22,993 bases of DNA from a virus: the IMG/VR virus record IMGVR_UViG_3300048021_000332, positions 1-22,993 of that record; one strand, given 5' to 3'. Of this stretch, positions 1 to 7,211 are shown in pieces (position 1 is the first letter of the stretch; the number at the start of each line of letters is the position of its first letter). Made by a program: the position numbers and the translations under genes. Below the pieces are notes generated by a model, which was not told the DNA's origin, did not search any database, and saw only the letters and a program-made list of their open reading frames with translations.

Positions 1-1
1 A

Positions 2-700
2 AACACTACAGCAGGCGTAGTTGGTGATGTAACAGGATCATTATTTGCTGATGATAGCACATTACTAGTAGACGGTATAAATGGCACAATTCCTAGTCCA
101 ACAATTGAAGGCGAAATGCAATGGCTCGGTGCAGGCAATGACGATCTTACAAAAATATACGCAAGCCAAGGTAGAATAGTAGCTGAAAACTTAGGTACTA
201 GAGCATTGAATCTAAGAGCATTCAATCCATTGTCAAGTCTTTGGAGCGACAATGGTGTTAGTTTATCAGTAAATATCGACCAATCAGTTTTTACTCAGTC
301 AAGACAACTAAGAATTAAAGATGAGGGTGCAGGTCAAGGGTTACAATCAGTAACAATACTAGGCAGCAAATATACAATTGGTGCCAATACTGAAAACTGG
401 ACTAAACTTTACTTAGGTGGATTGTCAGATGCTCCAGAACAAATCGGCGGAGTTATACCAGACGAGAAATCACACATATATAGGTTTGCAAAAGGTTGGT
501 TTGAAACTATTGACACAGACGCATTAATTATTAATGCAGATATTGAATTAAAAGGCAACTTAGTTAGTGACGACAGTACTTTGCTAATTGATGGTGCTAC
601 CGGAACTATCCCAGGATATGTAAGTTTAGCAACACTCAAGACAGAAGTAGCAGCAGCAACAGATTTTGCAGACTTCCAAACTAGGATTGCAGCACTTTAA
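2..700 (+). CDS. Virion structural protein with DDSTLLVDG repeats, 5'-truncated
   Basis: The frame is open from base 2, so the gene begins left of the window and 232 codons are visible before the TAA. Two 20-residue copies of a repeat (DDSTLLVDG...GTIP and DDSTLLIDG...GTIP) lie at 35-94 and 554-613, and the protein ends in TDFADFQTRIAAL. From memory, both the repeat and this ending recur in structural or fibre-like proteins of marine T4-like phages. No enzyme motif is visible. It lies directly upstream of two more fibre-like genes, with a late-promoter motif following its stop, so a tail fibre or baseplate-associated role is likely. An ATG at 116 is in frame, but the first repeat lies upstream of it, so 116 is not the true start. 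The exact virion position cannot be told. Confidence 0.75.
   Translation, partial: NTTAGVVGDVTGSLFADDSTLLVDGINGTIPSPTIEGEMQWLGAGNDDLTKIYASQGRIVAENLGTRALNLRAFNPLSSLWSDNGVSLSVNIDQSVFTQSRQLRIKDEGAGQGLQSVTILGSKYTIGANTENWTKLYLGGLSDAPEQIGGVIPDEKSHIYRFAKGWFETIDTDALIINADIELKGNLVSDDSTLLIDGATGTIPGYVSLATLKTEVAAATDFADFQTRIAAL
35..613 (+). repeat. Two dispersed 60-nt coding repeats (20 aa each)
   Basis: Copy 1 is at 35-94 and copy 2 at 554-613, both in the same frame. They share DDSTLL(V/I)DG and GTIP at protein level, but many codons differ, for example gatgatagcaca against gacgacagtact. The copies are therefore diverged and held by protein selection rather than recently duplicated. More copies probably lie upstream of the window. 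Confidence 0.7.
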
Positions 701-706
701 TGATTA

Positions 707-716
707 CGATAAATAC
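707..716 (+). promoter_or_regulatory. Late-promoter-like CGATAAATAC
   Basis: CGATAAATAC contains ATAAATA, close to the T4 late -10 element TATAAATA. It lies 7 nt after the stop at 700 and 21 nt before the ATG at 738, with CGGAG between. The same 10-mer recurs at 1455-1464 before the next gene. Confidence 0.6.
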
Positions 717-737
717 TAAAAACGGAGATATATCTAA

Positions 738-1451
738 ATGGCTATAACAAGTATTAATGTAGGAAACATTGCAAACGATGGAACAGGTGACGATCTCCGC
801 GAAGCTTTTATTAAGGTAAATTCTAACTTTATTGATATTGACAGTAGGGTAGCTGATGTTCCGTTATCAGCAACTAACATCGGAACTACAGGTGAAGGTG
901 TATTTTTTGATACAGTAAACAATAACCTACAATTTAAAAGACTAATTCCAGGTGCTAACACAAGCATTGTAGCAAACAATGAATCTATTACTATTAACTC
1001 TACTGGTGGTTTAACTAGCTTTTTAGTATTAACTAACAACGGCAGTATAACTGTTGATAGTGGCAATTATCTTGGTATAGAAGGTAGAAATGGTGTTAAT
1101 ACATCTGGCACAAACGGCACAGTGTTTGTTGAACTTGACCCTGTTGGATTAGTAGTATCTGATACTACTCCGGCGTTGGGCGGCAATTTAAATGCAAACA
1201 ATAAAAATATTACAGGCATTGACACGTTAAGCGCAGGATCAATGTTTGGTAACTTAACTGGCTTAGTACACGGTATTGATATAAGAACAATTAATCAATA
1301 TTTTGATCAAGAATGGGATTTTGGTCCTGTTTTAAATAGACAGTTTAATTCAATACTTGATTATATCATTAGTGACTATACAGTTGATTTAGGTGGATTT
1401 ATTGGCAATGAGGTATCAGAAGCAAATATCGACCTTGGAACTATTGCCTAG
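738..1451 (+). CDS. Tail fibre-like virion structural protein
   Basis: A 237-residue protein. Its N-terminus carries DDLREAFIKVNSNF, related to SQGFRDNFSTIQNNF in the protein starting at 4012. This segment looks like a shared attachment module. Around residues 144-160, TPALGGNLNANNKNITGI resembles the LGGNLDLN-type repeats of marine phage fibre proteins. There are no catalytic motifs. The ATG at 738 has a CGGAG ribosome site about 10 nt upstream and a late-promoter-like motif before that. It is flanked by other fibre or baseplate-like genes. The family assignment rests on motif memory, and the precise structural role is unknown. Confidence 0.7.
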   Translation: MAITSINVGNIANDGTGDDLREAFIKVNSNFIDIDSRVADVPLSATNIGTTGEGVFFDTVNNNLQFKRLIPGANTSIVANNESITINSTGGLTSFLVLTNNGSITVDSGNYLGIEGRNGVNTSGTNGTVFVELDPVGLVVSDTTPALGGNLNANNKNITGIDTLSAGSMFGNLTGLVHGIDIRTINQYFDQEWDFGPVLNRQFNSILDYIISDYTVDLGGFIGNEVSEANIDLGTIA

Positions 1452-1454
1452 CTC

Positions 1455-1464
1455 CGATAAATAC
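1455..1464 (+). promoter_or_regulatory. Late-promoter-like CGATAAATAC
   Basis: Identical 10-mer to the one at 707-716. It lies 18 nt before the ATG at 1483, with GGAG between. Identity extending beyond the ATAAATA core argues for a real phage promoter class rather than chance AT-richness. Confidence 0.65.
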
Positions 1465-1482
1465 TGTACGGAGAACGTATAG

Positions 1483-3987
1483 ATGACAATTTGGACACAA
1501 CGATCAGGCAGCAAACTTGCACAACTTCAGGAACGTATTACTACTACAGTTCCATTACCAGTAGATTCTTTAGCTACTGTTAAATTACTTAGTGGCGAAC
1601 TGCCAAAAGGTATGAGGCTTAACGGAAACATTATCGAAGGTACTCCGTTTGAAGTAGCAAGAGATACAACTTACAGATTTGTGTTACGAGCAAAACTTGA
1701 CGCAGCAGTTGAAGATAGAACATATAATATTGTAGTACAAGGGCCAGACGAGCCGCTATGGATTACTAAAGAAGGTTTGTTAGACATTGGATCTAACAGC
1801 ACGTTTTATATCTTAGACAGCACTCCAGTTGAATACCAATTTCAAGTAATAGATAATGATACTAGCTCAGGACAAACACTAACATACTTCCTTGGTGCTG
1901 ATTCAGGTGAATTGCCACCAGGTATCACATTAACACGAGACGGTAGACTTATTGGTGTAGTTGATCCTGTACTTGCATTAGAAAAGAATGCACGTAGTGG
2001 ATTATATGACGAAAGTCAATTTGATAGAAACCCTTATGATTTTAGTGTGCAAAGCGCACAAGGCTTTGATAGTTTTTACTATGATATAACAATTTATGAT
2101 TTTGCAACACCAACACAAGTACCTAAAAAACTAAACCGATTTTATCAATTTATTGTAAGTGTAACCGACGGCGATACAACAGCACAGCGCACATTTAGAA
2201 TATACGTTGTAGGTGATGATTTCCTACGTGCAGATAACACAATTATGCAAGTTGGATCAGGTATCTTTAGTGCAGATAATACGCACATCAGAACACCAAT
2301 ATGGCTAACACCAAGTGACTTAGGTGTTCGTCGTGCAAACAACTACATTACATTATTCTTAGATATTGTTGACCCTAACAGTTTAACTGGTTACACATAT
2401 TACGAATTAAAGTCTACTAACGATGATAACAGTGTTAGTACACTTCCGCCTGGAATGTCCTTGGATGCACAAACAGGTGAAGTATCTGGCTTAGTACCTT
2501 ATCAGCCTGCTGTAACAAAGGAATATAAATTTACTGTAAATGCAGTACGTGTTACTGGTGGTAGTACTGAAAGCACTGAAACACAAAAAACTTTTAAAGT
2601 TTTACTGCTAGGCGAAGTCAATAGTAATATTAATTGGGTTACTCCAGATGATTTAGGCGATATTAATTCAAACTTTTTATCTACCTTAAGTGTTGTAGCA
2701 ACTAGTGATGTACCTGATGCATTTGTACTTTATTCATTAGAATCAGGATCACTTCCGCCAGGATTAGAATTAGCATATGATGGCGAAATAATTGGTAAGA
2801 TTAATAACTTTGGGTCGCCAACACAACTTGGTCTAACAGTATTTGATAGTGCAAACTTATCTCTAGACGGGAACACTACAACTGTTGATAGATCATATAC
2901 GTTTACAGTACGAGCTCAAGATCATTTTGGATATAGTGCAACTACTAGAACGTTCACTATAAAAGTAGCTGACCCGGATGACAAATTATATACAGATATA
3001 TACTTTTCACCTTTGCTAAAGACAGAACAAAGAATTACATTTAATAACTTTGTAAGAGATGATGCAATATTTCCAAACCAATTAATTTACAGACCAAATG
3101 ACCCTGCGTTCGGTCTTCCTAAAGATATTAAATTACTAGTGTATTCAGGTATAGAATCTAAACTAGCAGAACAATATGTTGCAGCGTCAGCTCTTACAAC
3201 CAAACGTAAAAATTATAAAATTGGTGATTTAAAAACAGCAGTTGCAAAGTTGCCTGGAACAAATGAAATAGTATACGAAGTAGTATATTTGGATGTTAAA
3301 GATCCTTACGAAAGTACTGGCAAAGTTGCAGAATCAATTACCATTAAGAATAATGCTAAAATTTTAGTTAACAGTGTAAGAACTGATCCAAGTGATCTTA
3401 AGTATGACACTAGCACATTAACTAGAATAGAAATAAATGCAAGAAACGGATTAATTTTTGTAGAACCTAATAGAAAAAGTTTAACTATAGGTACACGCCA
3501 AGGCGATGTTGAATGGGAATTTGGAACTGATATATACTTAGACACTAGAACAGATAGTGTAGAAATTACAACAAAAGGAACACCTAGCAATAACTTGGCT
3601 GCTAGACCTTCACCAGTAGAAAACACTATCCGTACTGATATAGATGCTATCAAAGTAAGTGACCCTAATAAAATTACAAAATATATCAGTAATATAAGTA
3701 ATGTTAGACGTAAGTTTAGTCAGCTAGGAAGAACTGAAAGAAACTTTTTACCGTTGTGGATGCGTACAGCACAACAAGATAGCATACAAGAACTAGGATA
3801 TACGTTGGCAATACCTCTTTGCTATTGTAAACCTGGCACAAGTGAAACTATTAAGGCTGCAATTAATTTTAGTCAATTTGACTACAGACAATTTGAGCTA
3901 GATATTGATAGATTCTTAATAGACAATACCGAAGGTGTTGGCGAACCTAAATACTTCGTATTTGCTAACTACGAGTTAAATATATAA
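1483..3987 (+). CDS. Large virion protein with Ig-like (He_PIG) repeats, tail fibre/baseplate-like
   Basis: An 834-residue protein with at least four copies of a putative Ig (He_PIG) signature: LPKGMRLNGNIIEGTP near residue 40, LPPGITLTRDGRLIG near 144, LPPGMSLDAQTGEVSG near 321 and LPPGLELAYDGEIIG near 424. Between them are beta-rich segments with YTFTVRAQD-type strands. The last 300 residues lack the repeat and may form the attachment or assembly domain. Ig-like repeats are common in phage tail and baseplate-decorating proteins and often bind surface glycans. The start has a GGAG site and a late-promoter motif. Its neighbours on both sides are fibre-like. It is probably the largest fibre or baseplate component here; a T4 gp number cannot be given. 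Confidence 0.75.
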   Translation: MTIWTQRSGSKLAQLQERITTTVPLPVDSLATVKLLSGELPKGMRLNGNIIEGTPFEVARDTTYRFVLRAKLDAAVEDRTYNIVVQGPDEPLWITKEGLLDIGSNSTFYILDSTPVEYQFQVIDNDTSSGQTLTYFLGADSGELPPGITLTRDGRLIGVVDPVLALEKNARSGLYDESQFDRNPYDFSVQSAQGFDSFYYDITIYDFATPTQVPKKLNRFYQFIVSVTDGDTTAQRTFRIYVVGDDFLRADNTIMQVGSGIFSADNTHIRTPIWLTPSDLGVRRANNYITLFLDIVDPNSLTGYTYYELKSTNDDNSVSTLPPGMSLDAQTGEVSGLVPYQPAVTKEYKFTVNAVRVTGGSTESTETQKTFKVLLLGEVNSNINWVTPDDLGDINSNFLSTLSVVATSDVPDAFVLYSLESGSLPPGLELAYDGEIIGKINNFGSPTQLGLTVFDSANLSLDGNTTTVDRSYTFTVRAQDHFGYSATTRTFTIKVADPDDKLYTDIYFSPLLKTEQRITFNNFVRDDAIFPNQLIYRPNDPAFGLPKDIKLLVYSGIESKLAEQYVAASALTTKRKNYKIGDLKTAVAKLPGTNEIVYEVVYLDVKDPYESTGKVAESITIKNNAKILVNSVRTDPSDLKYDTSTLTRIEINARNGLIFVEPNRKSLTIGTRQGDVEWEFGTDIYLDTRTDSVEITTKGTPSNNLAARPSPVENTIRTDIDAIKVSDPNKITKYISNISNVRRKFSQLGRTERNFLPLWMRTAQQDSIQELGYTLAIPLCYCKPGTSETIKAAINFSQFDYRQFELDIDRFLIDNTEGVGEPKYFVFANYELNI

Positions 3988-3995
3988 TAAATATC
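3986..3995 (+). promoter_or_regulatory. Late-promoter-like AATAAATATC
   Basis: The ATAAATA core at 3987-3993 overlaps the stop of the preceding gene. It sits 18 nt upstream of the ATG at 4012, with GGAG between, the same layout as at 1455. Confidence 0.55.
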
Positions 3996-4011
3996 TTTGG
4001 AGATAAAAACA

Positions 4012-4614
4012 ATGGCAAGTAATATAAACACAACAAATATTGATGTAGCGTATCCTGTCGCAGGACAAGATAACGATTCACAAGGGTTTAGAGATAACTT
4101 CTCAACAATTCAAAATAACTTTGTAGCATCAAAAGCAGAGATTGAAGCACTTCAATCAACAACAGCACAAGGTGTTACACACAATAGTGACGATAATCTA
4201 AATGATTTTAACGGAACTATTATTCAAGACGCTAGTTTAGATACAGTAACACAAGAAGCAACTGTACTTTCAGGAGTTAACAGTCAAACAGATGTTAACT
4301 TTACAAACGGGCACTATCAAGAAATTTCAGTAACAGCAGACGTAACACTACGTTTTGCACTATGGCCAGGCAACTTAAAGTACGGAAAGATCCGTGTAGG
4401 AATTACAGGTACTGGTAGTACTGTTGGTGGAGCTACAGATTCTGCACATAGAGTTACTTTGTCTACAGAAAATGCAGGCTCAATAAAGTATAGCCCAAAT
4501 TATCCTGCAAACTTAGACATTCCGGCATCTTCTAACCCAACTATTATTGATGTTTGGACTACTACTGGCGGTGCTGTTGTGTATGTAGAATACATTGGAC
4601 AGTTTACACCGTAA
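4012..4614 (+). CDS. Fibre-like virion structural protein
   Basis: A 200-residue protein starting MASNINTTNIDVAYPV. The ATG at 4012 is chosen because TTTGGAG lies just upstream; the in-frame TTG at 3997 would place that ribosome site inside the gene. Residues 20-45 hold SQGFRDNFSTIQNNF, matching the N-terminal module of the protein at 738. The rest is Thr/Asn/Gly-rich and beta-like, ending near VYVEYIGQFTP. There are no enzyme motifs. It is probably a short fibre or baseplate-linked protein that shares a docking module with its neighbour. It is translationally coupled by TAATG to the next gene. Confidence 0.65.
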   Translation: MASNINTTNIDVAYPVAGQDNDSQGFRDNFSTIQNNFVASKAEIEALQSTTAQGVTHNSDDNLNDFNGTIIQDASLDTVTQEATVLSGVNSQTDVNFTNGHYQEISVTADVTLRFALWPGNLKYGKIRVGITGTGSTVGGATDSAHRVTLSTENAGSIKYSPNYPANLDIPASSNPTIIDVWTTTGGAVVYVEYIGQFTP

Positions 4615-4850
4615 TGTTTAACCCACTAGTAGATTCATTTGATGCGTTATCTAATAACGAAATTGAACAAACTATTAGTTCTTTATCTCGTAAGTATTTT
4701 CAAACGCACAATCCTGATGTTCAAATGCAAATATCAGCAATATTAGAAATGTACAAGTCAGAGATGAGAGTACGCATTGCTAAAGGCTCACAACAACAAA
4801 GTCAAGATAATGGCGATAATTCTCTTGACAATCTAATTAATATCAGTTAA
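4614..4850 (+). CDS. Small conserved phage protein, unknown function
   Basis: A 78-residue protein, MFNPLVDSF..., predicted to be largely helical (NNEIEQTISSLSRKYF, then MQISAILEMYKSEMRVRI), with a Gln/Asn/Asp-rich tail. The ATG at 4614 overlaps the previous stop as TAATG, so it is probably translated by coupling; no Shine-Dalgarno is seen. Starting further upstream at 4554 would overlap the previous gene by 60 nt. Similar short helical proteins occur beside structural genes in marine T4-like phages, as far as I recall. No function can be read from the sequence. Confidence 0.6.
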   Translation: MFNPLVDSFDALSNNEIEQTISSLSRKYFQTHNPDVQMQISAILEMYKSEMRVRIAKGSQQQSQDNGDNSLDNLINIS

Positions 4851-4855
4851 AATAC
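4847..4855 (+). promoter_or_regulatory. Candidate late promoter giving a leaderless transcript (weak match)
   Basis: TTAAAATAC, with the 7-mer TAAAATA at 4848-4854 ending exactly 5 nt (CTTGT) before the ATG at 4860. It is a poorer match to ATAAATA than the other sites, but the spacing is the same as at 16501-16507 and 20286-20292, and there is no Shine-Dalgarno. Confidence 0.35.
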
Positions 4856-4859
4856 TTGT

Positions 4860-5390
4860 ATGCTTATGAAAACTGACGACTTAGGAATACCACGATTCTC
4901 TAATAAAGATCTAGTAGATATGATCTATAGTGGCAATGTTGAAAAATGTCACGTAGTTCTATGCGAAGAATCAGATGATGTAGATAAGTTCAATGTCGCT
5001 ATGGAAGAACAAGGCTTTGATAAACTACAAAAATATATTCCATTAGATGTAGATCAACAAACTTTTGACGGTGTATGTCAAAGTGAATGGTTTATGCCTG
5101 ATGAATACAAAGACATCAATGTATATGAATATGTACTAGGCAAAGCAAAAACACCCTGCCCACAACACGTACAAGATCGTATATGGGAAGAAATGGAAGC
5201 ATATGGCGAACGTGATATGCATAATCTATTACGCTATATGATTTATCTTGTAGACTTTATGCGTGAGAATAACATTGTATGGGGTGTAGGTAGAGGTAGC
5301 TCTGTAGCATCATATGTGCTATATTTAATAGGTGTACACAAGATTAATTCAATCCAGTTTGGCCTGGATTGGCGAGAGTTCTTGAGATAA
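4860..5390 (+). CDS. DNA polymerase III alpha (DnaE/PolC)-like fragment lacking catalytic aspartates
   Basis: A 176-residue protein. Residues 118-176 align by eye with the palm entry of bacterial DnaE. A helical stretch (YMIYLVDFMRENNI) leads into GVGRGSSVASYVLYLIG (142-158), equivalent to the DnaE GPGRGSGAGSLVAYALG nucleotide-binding motif. INSIQFGLDWREFLR then matches the DPLEFDLLFERFL region. In DnaE the catalytic PDFDVDF follows within about ten residues, but here the gene ends at FLR. Polymerase activity is therefore not expected. It could bind DNA, a nucleotide or a host replisome partner. The N-terminal 110 residues are unrecognised. There is no ribosome site, and a second ATG occurs at 4866. 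Confidence is high for the similarity and low for any role. Confidence 0.7.
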   Translation: MLMKTDDLGIPRFSNKDLVDMIYSGNVEKCHVVLCEESDDVDKFNVAMEEQGFDKLQKYIPLDVDQQTFDGVCQSEWFMPDEYKDINVYEYVLGKAKTPCPQHVQDRIWEEMEAYGERDMHNLLRYMIYLVDFMRENNIVWGVGRGSSVASYVLYLIGVHKINSIQFGLDWREFLR

Positions 5391-5394
5391 GTAA
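5386..5394 (+). promoter_or_regulatory. Late-promoter-like GATAAGTAA
   Basis: ATAAGTA at 5387-5393 differs by one base from ATAAATA and matches the 7-mer at 16501-16507. It overlaps the preceding stop codon and lies 24 nt before the ATG at 5418, with TAGGAG between. Confidence 0.35.
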
Positions 5395-5417
5395 GTATAT
5401 AACTAGGAGAATATATT

Positions 5418-5777
5418 ATGCCAATGAAACAAACAGGACGCAAAGTTTATAAAACTATGCAAGGTAAGACAGTTGATATGGATTTACTACGTCAACGCAA
5501 TGAATTAACACCCGCAGTAGGTAACGCAAAAGTTAACGCTCGTGGTGACGAATTAGGTCCAGGTGGACAGATTATTAAAAAACGTGAAGAAGTTTTAGGA
5601 CAGTATTACAAAAACAATACTCCGGACGAAATTACAACAAAAAGATCTCAACTAGTAGCAGACGAGCCAACACTAGATAACAACGGTAAAGATGTTACAG
5701 ACGATTGGGTAGAGCCAGTATCAGAAGATAGCTGGGTTGAAGACGAAGACGGAAATTTTATTCAAAAAGGTGACTAA
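5418..5777 (+). CDS. Conserved phage protein, unknown function
   Basis: A 119-residue soluble, charged protein. The N-terminus is basic (KQTGRKVYKTMQGKTVDMD), followed by LLRQRNELTPAVGNAKVNAR and GPGGQIIKKREEVL. The last 40 residues are very acidic (EDSWVEDEDGNF). I recall the first half as a well-conserved protein of marine T4-like phages without assigned function. A strong TAGGAG site lies 9 nt before the ATG. It is coupled to the GroES-like gene through a TAATG overlap, which hints at co-expression with folding or assembly functions, but no role can be assigned. Confidence 0.65.
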   Translation: MPMKQTGRKVYKTMQGKTVDMDLLRQRNELTPAVGNAKVNARGDELGPGGQIIKKREEVLGQYYKNNTPDEITTKRSQLVADEPTLDNNGKDVTDDWVEPVSEDSWVEDEDGNFIQKGD

Positions 5778-6166
5778 TGATTGAAGGTGATGTAAAAGCA
5801 ATAGGCAATAGAGTTCTAGTAACCGATATGCATTTTGGTGAACAGACAACAGCAAGTGGATTGATTATTGCAAACGACGACGGCAAAACACGAGGAATTT
5901 ATCCAAGGTGGGGTAAGGTATATGATAAAGGACCTGAGAACAATGACCCATATGATATTGGACAATGGATTTTAGTTGAACACGGTCGTTGGACACGAAC
6001 AATAAAAGTAAAGACTACCAACGGAGATGAAATTGAAGTTCGTATGGTAGAAGCTGAGTCTATACTTGCAATGTCAGAAACTAAACCTGACAGTGTACAG
6101 ATTGGCACAGAGTATGCAGACGGTGAACACGCAACCGTCGACCCTAGTAGTTTTATAAGGACATAA
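5777..6166 (+). CDS. groES: GroES-like co-chaperonin (T4 gp31-like)
   Basis: A 129-residue protein with the GroES beta-barrel pattern. AIGNRVLVTDMHFGEQTTASGLII (residues 8-31) corresponds to the core RVxV and mobile-loop region. GKVYDKGPE (about 47-55) corresponds to the GxV.A.G segment, and IGQWILVEHGRW (62-73) to the GDxVLF segment. MVEAESILAM (91-100) matches the final barrel strands. A 30-residue tail follows that bacterial GroES lacks. T4 gp31 substitutes for host GroES in folding the major capsid protein, and the same role is likely here. The gene overlaps the previous one by TAATG, with AAGG upstream. Identification rests on fold pattern and length (T4 gp31 is about 111 residues). Confidence 0.75.
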   Translation: MIEGDVKAIGNRVLVTDMHFGEQTTASGLIIANDDGKTRGIYPRWGKVYDKGPENNDPYDIGQWILVEHGRWTRTIKVKTTNGDEIEVRMVEAESILAMSETKPDSVQIGTEYADGEHATVDPSSFIRT

Positions 6167-6168
6167 TA

Positions 6169-6525
6169 ATGACAAACGTATTTAGAGATATTGACACATT
6201 CGCTGTGGCTTGTGATCAGCCACCAAGTGAAGAAAACTACAAAATGTATCTTGATTTGATCCGTGAAGAAACGGATGAATTAGAAGAAGCCATCCAAGAC
6301 AACGACAAAGTCGAACAGCTCGATGCACTAGTAGACATCTTAGTTGTTACTATGGGTGCAATACGTGCCGCAGGCTGGGACGGAGAAGCGGCCTGGAAAG
6401 AAGTAATGGACACAAACTTTGCTAAAATTGATCCAACCACAGGCAAAGTAATCAAACGTGAAGATGGTAAGGTACTCAAACCAGAAGGTTGGAAAGCCCC
6501 TGAATTGGCACAATTTATCAAATAA
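6169..6525 (+). CDS. MazG-like/PRA-PH-like nucleoside triphosphate pyrophosphohydrolase
   Basis: A 118-residue all-alpha NTP pyrophosphatase-like protein. The metal-binding signature is EE at 33-34, E37, then D52 and D56 in LDALVDILV, the ExxE...DxxxD pattern of MazG and HisE-like enzymes. Further on it has AAWKEVMDTNFAKIDPTTGK and ends GWKAPELAQFIK, an ending I associate with phage members of this family. Such enzymes hydrolyse non-canonical or excess (d)NTPs and may alter nucleotide pools during infection; the substrate cannot be told. An AAGGA site precedes the ATG and the gap from the GroES-like gene is 2 nt. Confidence 0.75.
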   Translation: MTNVFRDIDTFAVACDQPPSEENYKMYLDLIREETDELEEAIQDNDKVEQLDALVDILVVTMGAIRAAGWDGEAAWKEVMDTNFAKIDPTTGKVIKREDGKVLKPEGWKAPELAQFIK

Positions 6526-6531
6526 AAACTC

Positions 6532-6560
6532 TTGACTTTTGTCCTCTATCCTGCTATAAT
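6532..6560 (+). promoter_or_regulatory. Sigma70-type promoter, extended -10
   Basis: The -35 TTGACT (6532-6537) and -10 TATAAT (6555-6560) are separated by exactly 17 nt, with TGC directly before the -10 (extended element). Transcription would start near 6567, about 10 nt before the tRNA. This is a near-consensus host promoter, suggesting early expression of the tRNA and the downstream exonuclease/replication block. The nine bases TTGACTTTT recur in the promoter before clpA. Confidence 0.85.
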
Positions 6561-6576
6561 TAATGTAAATTAACGA

Positions 6577-6653
6577 GCGGCTGTAGCTCAGCTGGATAGA
6601 GCACAAGTTTGCGGAACTTGAGGTCAGGGGTTCGACTCCCTTCAGCCGCGCCA
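6577..6653 (+). tRNA. tRNA-Arg, anticodon GCG
   Basis: A 77-nt cloverleaf with encoded CCA. The acceptor stem GCGGCTG/CAGCCGC is fully paired, the D arm is GCTC/GAGC with GG, and the anticodon stem is CAAGT/ACTTG. The loop TTGCGGA gives anticodon GCG. The variable loop is 5 nt and the T arm AGGGG/CCCTT encloses TTCGACT. A20, C35 and the G73 discriminator agree with arginine identity. It reads CGC and CGU. It has its own sigma70 promoter immediately upstream and is probably co-transcribed with the exonuclease gene 15 nt downstream. Confidence 0.95.
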
Positions 6654-6668
6654 AAAGAGGAAAATAAA

Positions 6669-7211
6669 ATGGCTACACACGGGATGATTGACCTAGAAAC
6701 CCTAGGAGTAGAACCTGATAGTGTTGTAATGACATTAGGTGCTATTAAGTTTGATCCTTTTACAGACAACGAGCCCCACAGTCCAATATATTTGCGAGGA
6801 GATATTGAGGATCAGACTAACAACTTTGATCGTTCAATTGATGATAATACGTTAGCCTGGTGGAGCAAACAACCACAAGAAATTCAAGACGAAGCATTTG
6901 GGGATCACGACGATCGTGTTACTGTTCCTGAAATGTTAAAAGTATTAAACAAATGGTGTGTAGGTTTAGATTACATTTGGTGTCAAGGTCCTACATTTGA
7001 TTTTGTAATACTACAGCATCTATATAAAGAAGCAGAAACACCAGTACCGTGGAACTTCTGGCAAATTAGAGATAGTAGAACATTGTTTGCTATGATGCCA
7101 AGTGATCCACGTAAAGCAATACAAGAAAGTTTACATAATGCACTTGCTGATTGTTATTATCAAGCAAAATGCGTACAGCAGTCTTACAAGCACTTTGGAG
7201 TAACTAGATGA
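6669..7211 (+). CDS. dexA: 3'-5' exonuclease, DexA/DnaQ-like (DEDDh)
   Basis: A 180-residue RNase H-fold exonuclease. D8 and E10 in MIDLET form ExoI, D111 in QGPTFDFVIL ExoII, and H156 with D161 in HNALAD ExoIII, so all four carboxylates and the DEDDh histidine are present. Length and order fit T4 DexA-like (Rv2179c-like) enzymes, which degrade single-stranded DNA. A role in host DNA breakdown or phage DNA metabolism is likely. The ATG at 6669 follows AGAGG; starting at an upstream TTG would put coding sequence inside the tRNA. It overlaps the next gene by ATGA. Confidence 0.85.
   Translation: MATHGMIDLETLGVEPDSVVMTLGAIKFDPFTDNEPHSPIYLRGDIEDQTNNFDRSIDDNTLAWWSKQPQEIQDEAFGDHDDRVTVPEMLKVLNKWCVGLDYIWCQGPTFDFVILQHLYKEAETPVPWNFWQIRDSRTLFAMMPSDPRKAIQESLHNALADCYYQAKCVQQSYKHFGVTR

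Noticed and set aside
3997-4011. TTG start 15 nt before the fibre-like gene
   Set aside because: It would place the GGAG ribosome site inside the gene; ATG 4012 fits better.
5351-5370. Inverted repeat AATCCAG/CTGGATT as a terminator
   Set aside because: It is inside the polymerase-fragment coding sequence, has only 7 bp and no T-run. Probably chance, though it could be an RNA hairpin.
6609-6668. Upstream TTG start for the exonuclease gene
   Set aside because: It lies inside the tRNA. The ATG at 6669 has AGAGG upstream and begins the exonuclease fold.
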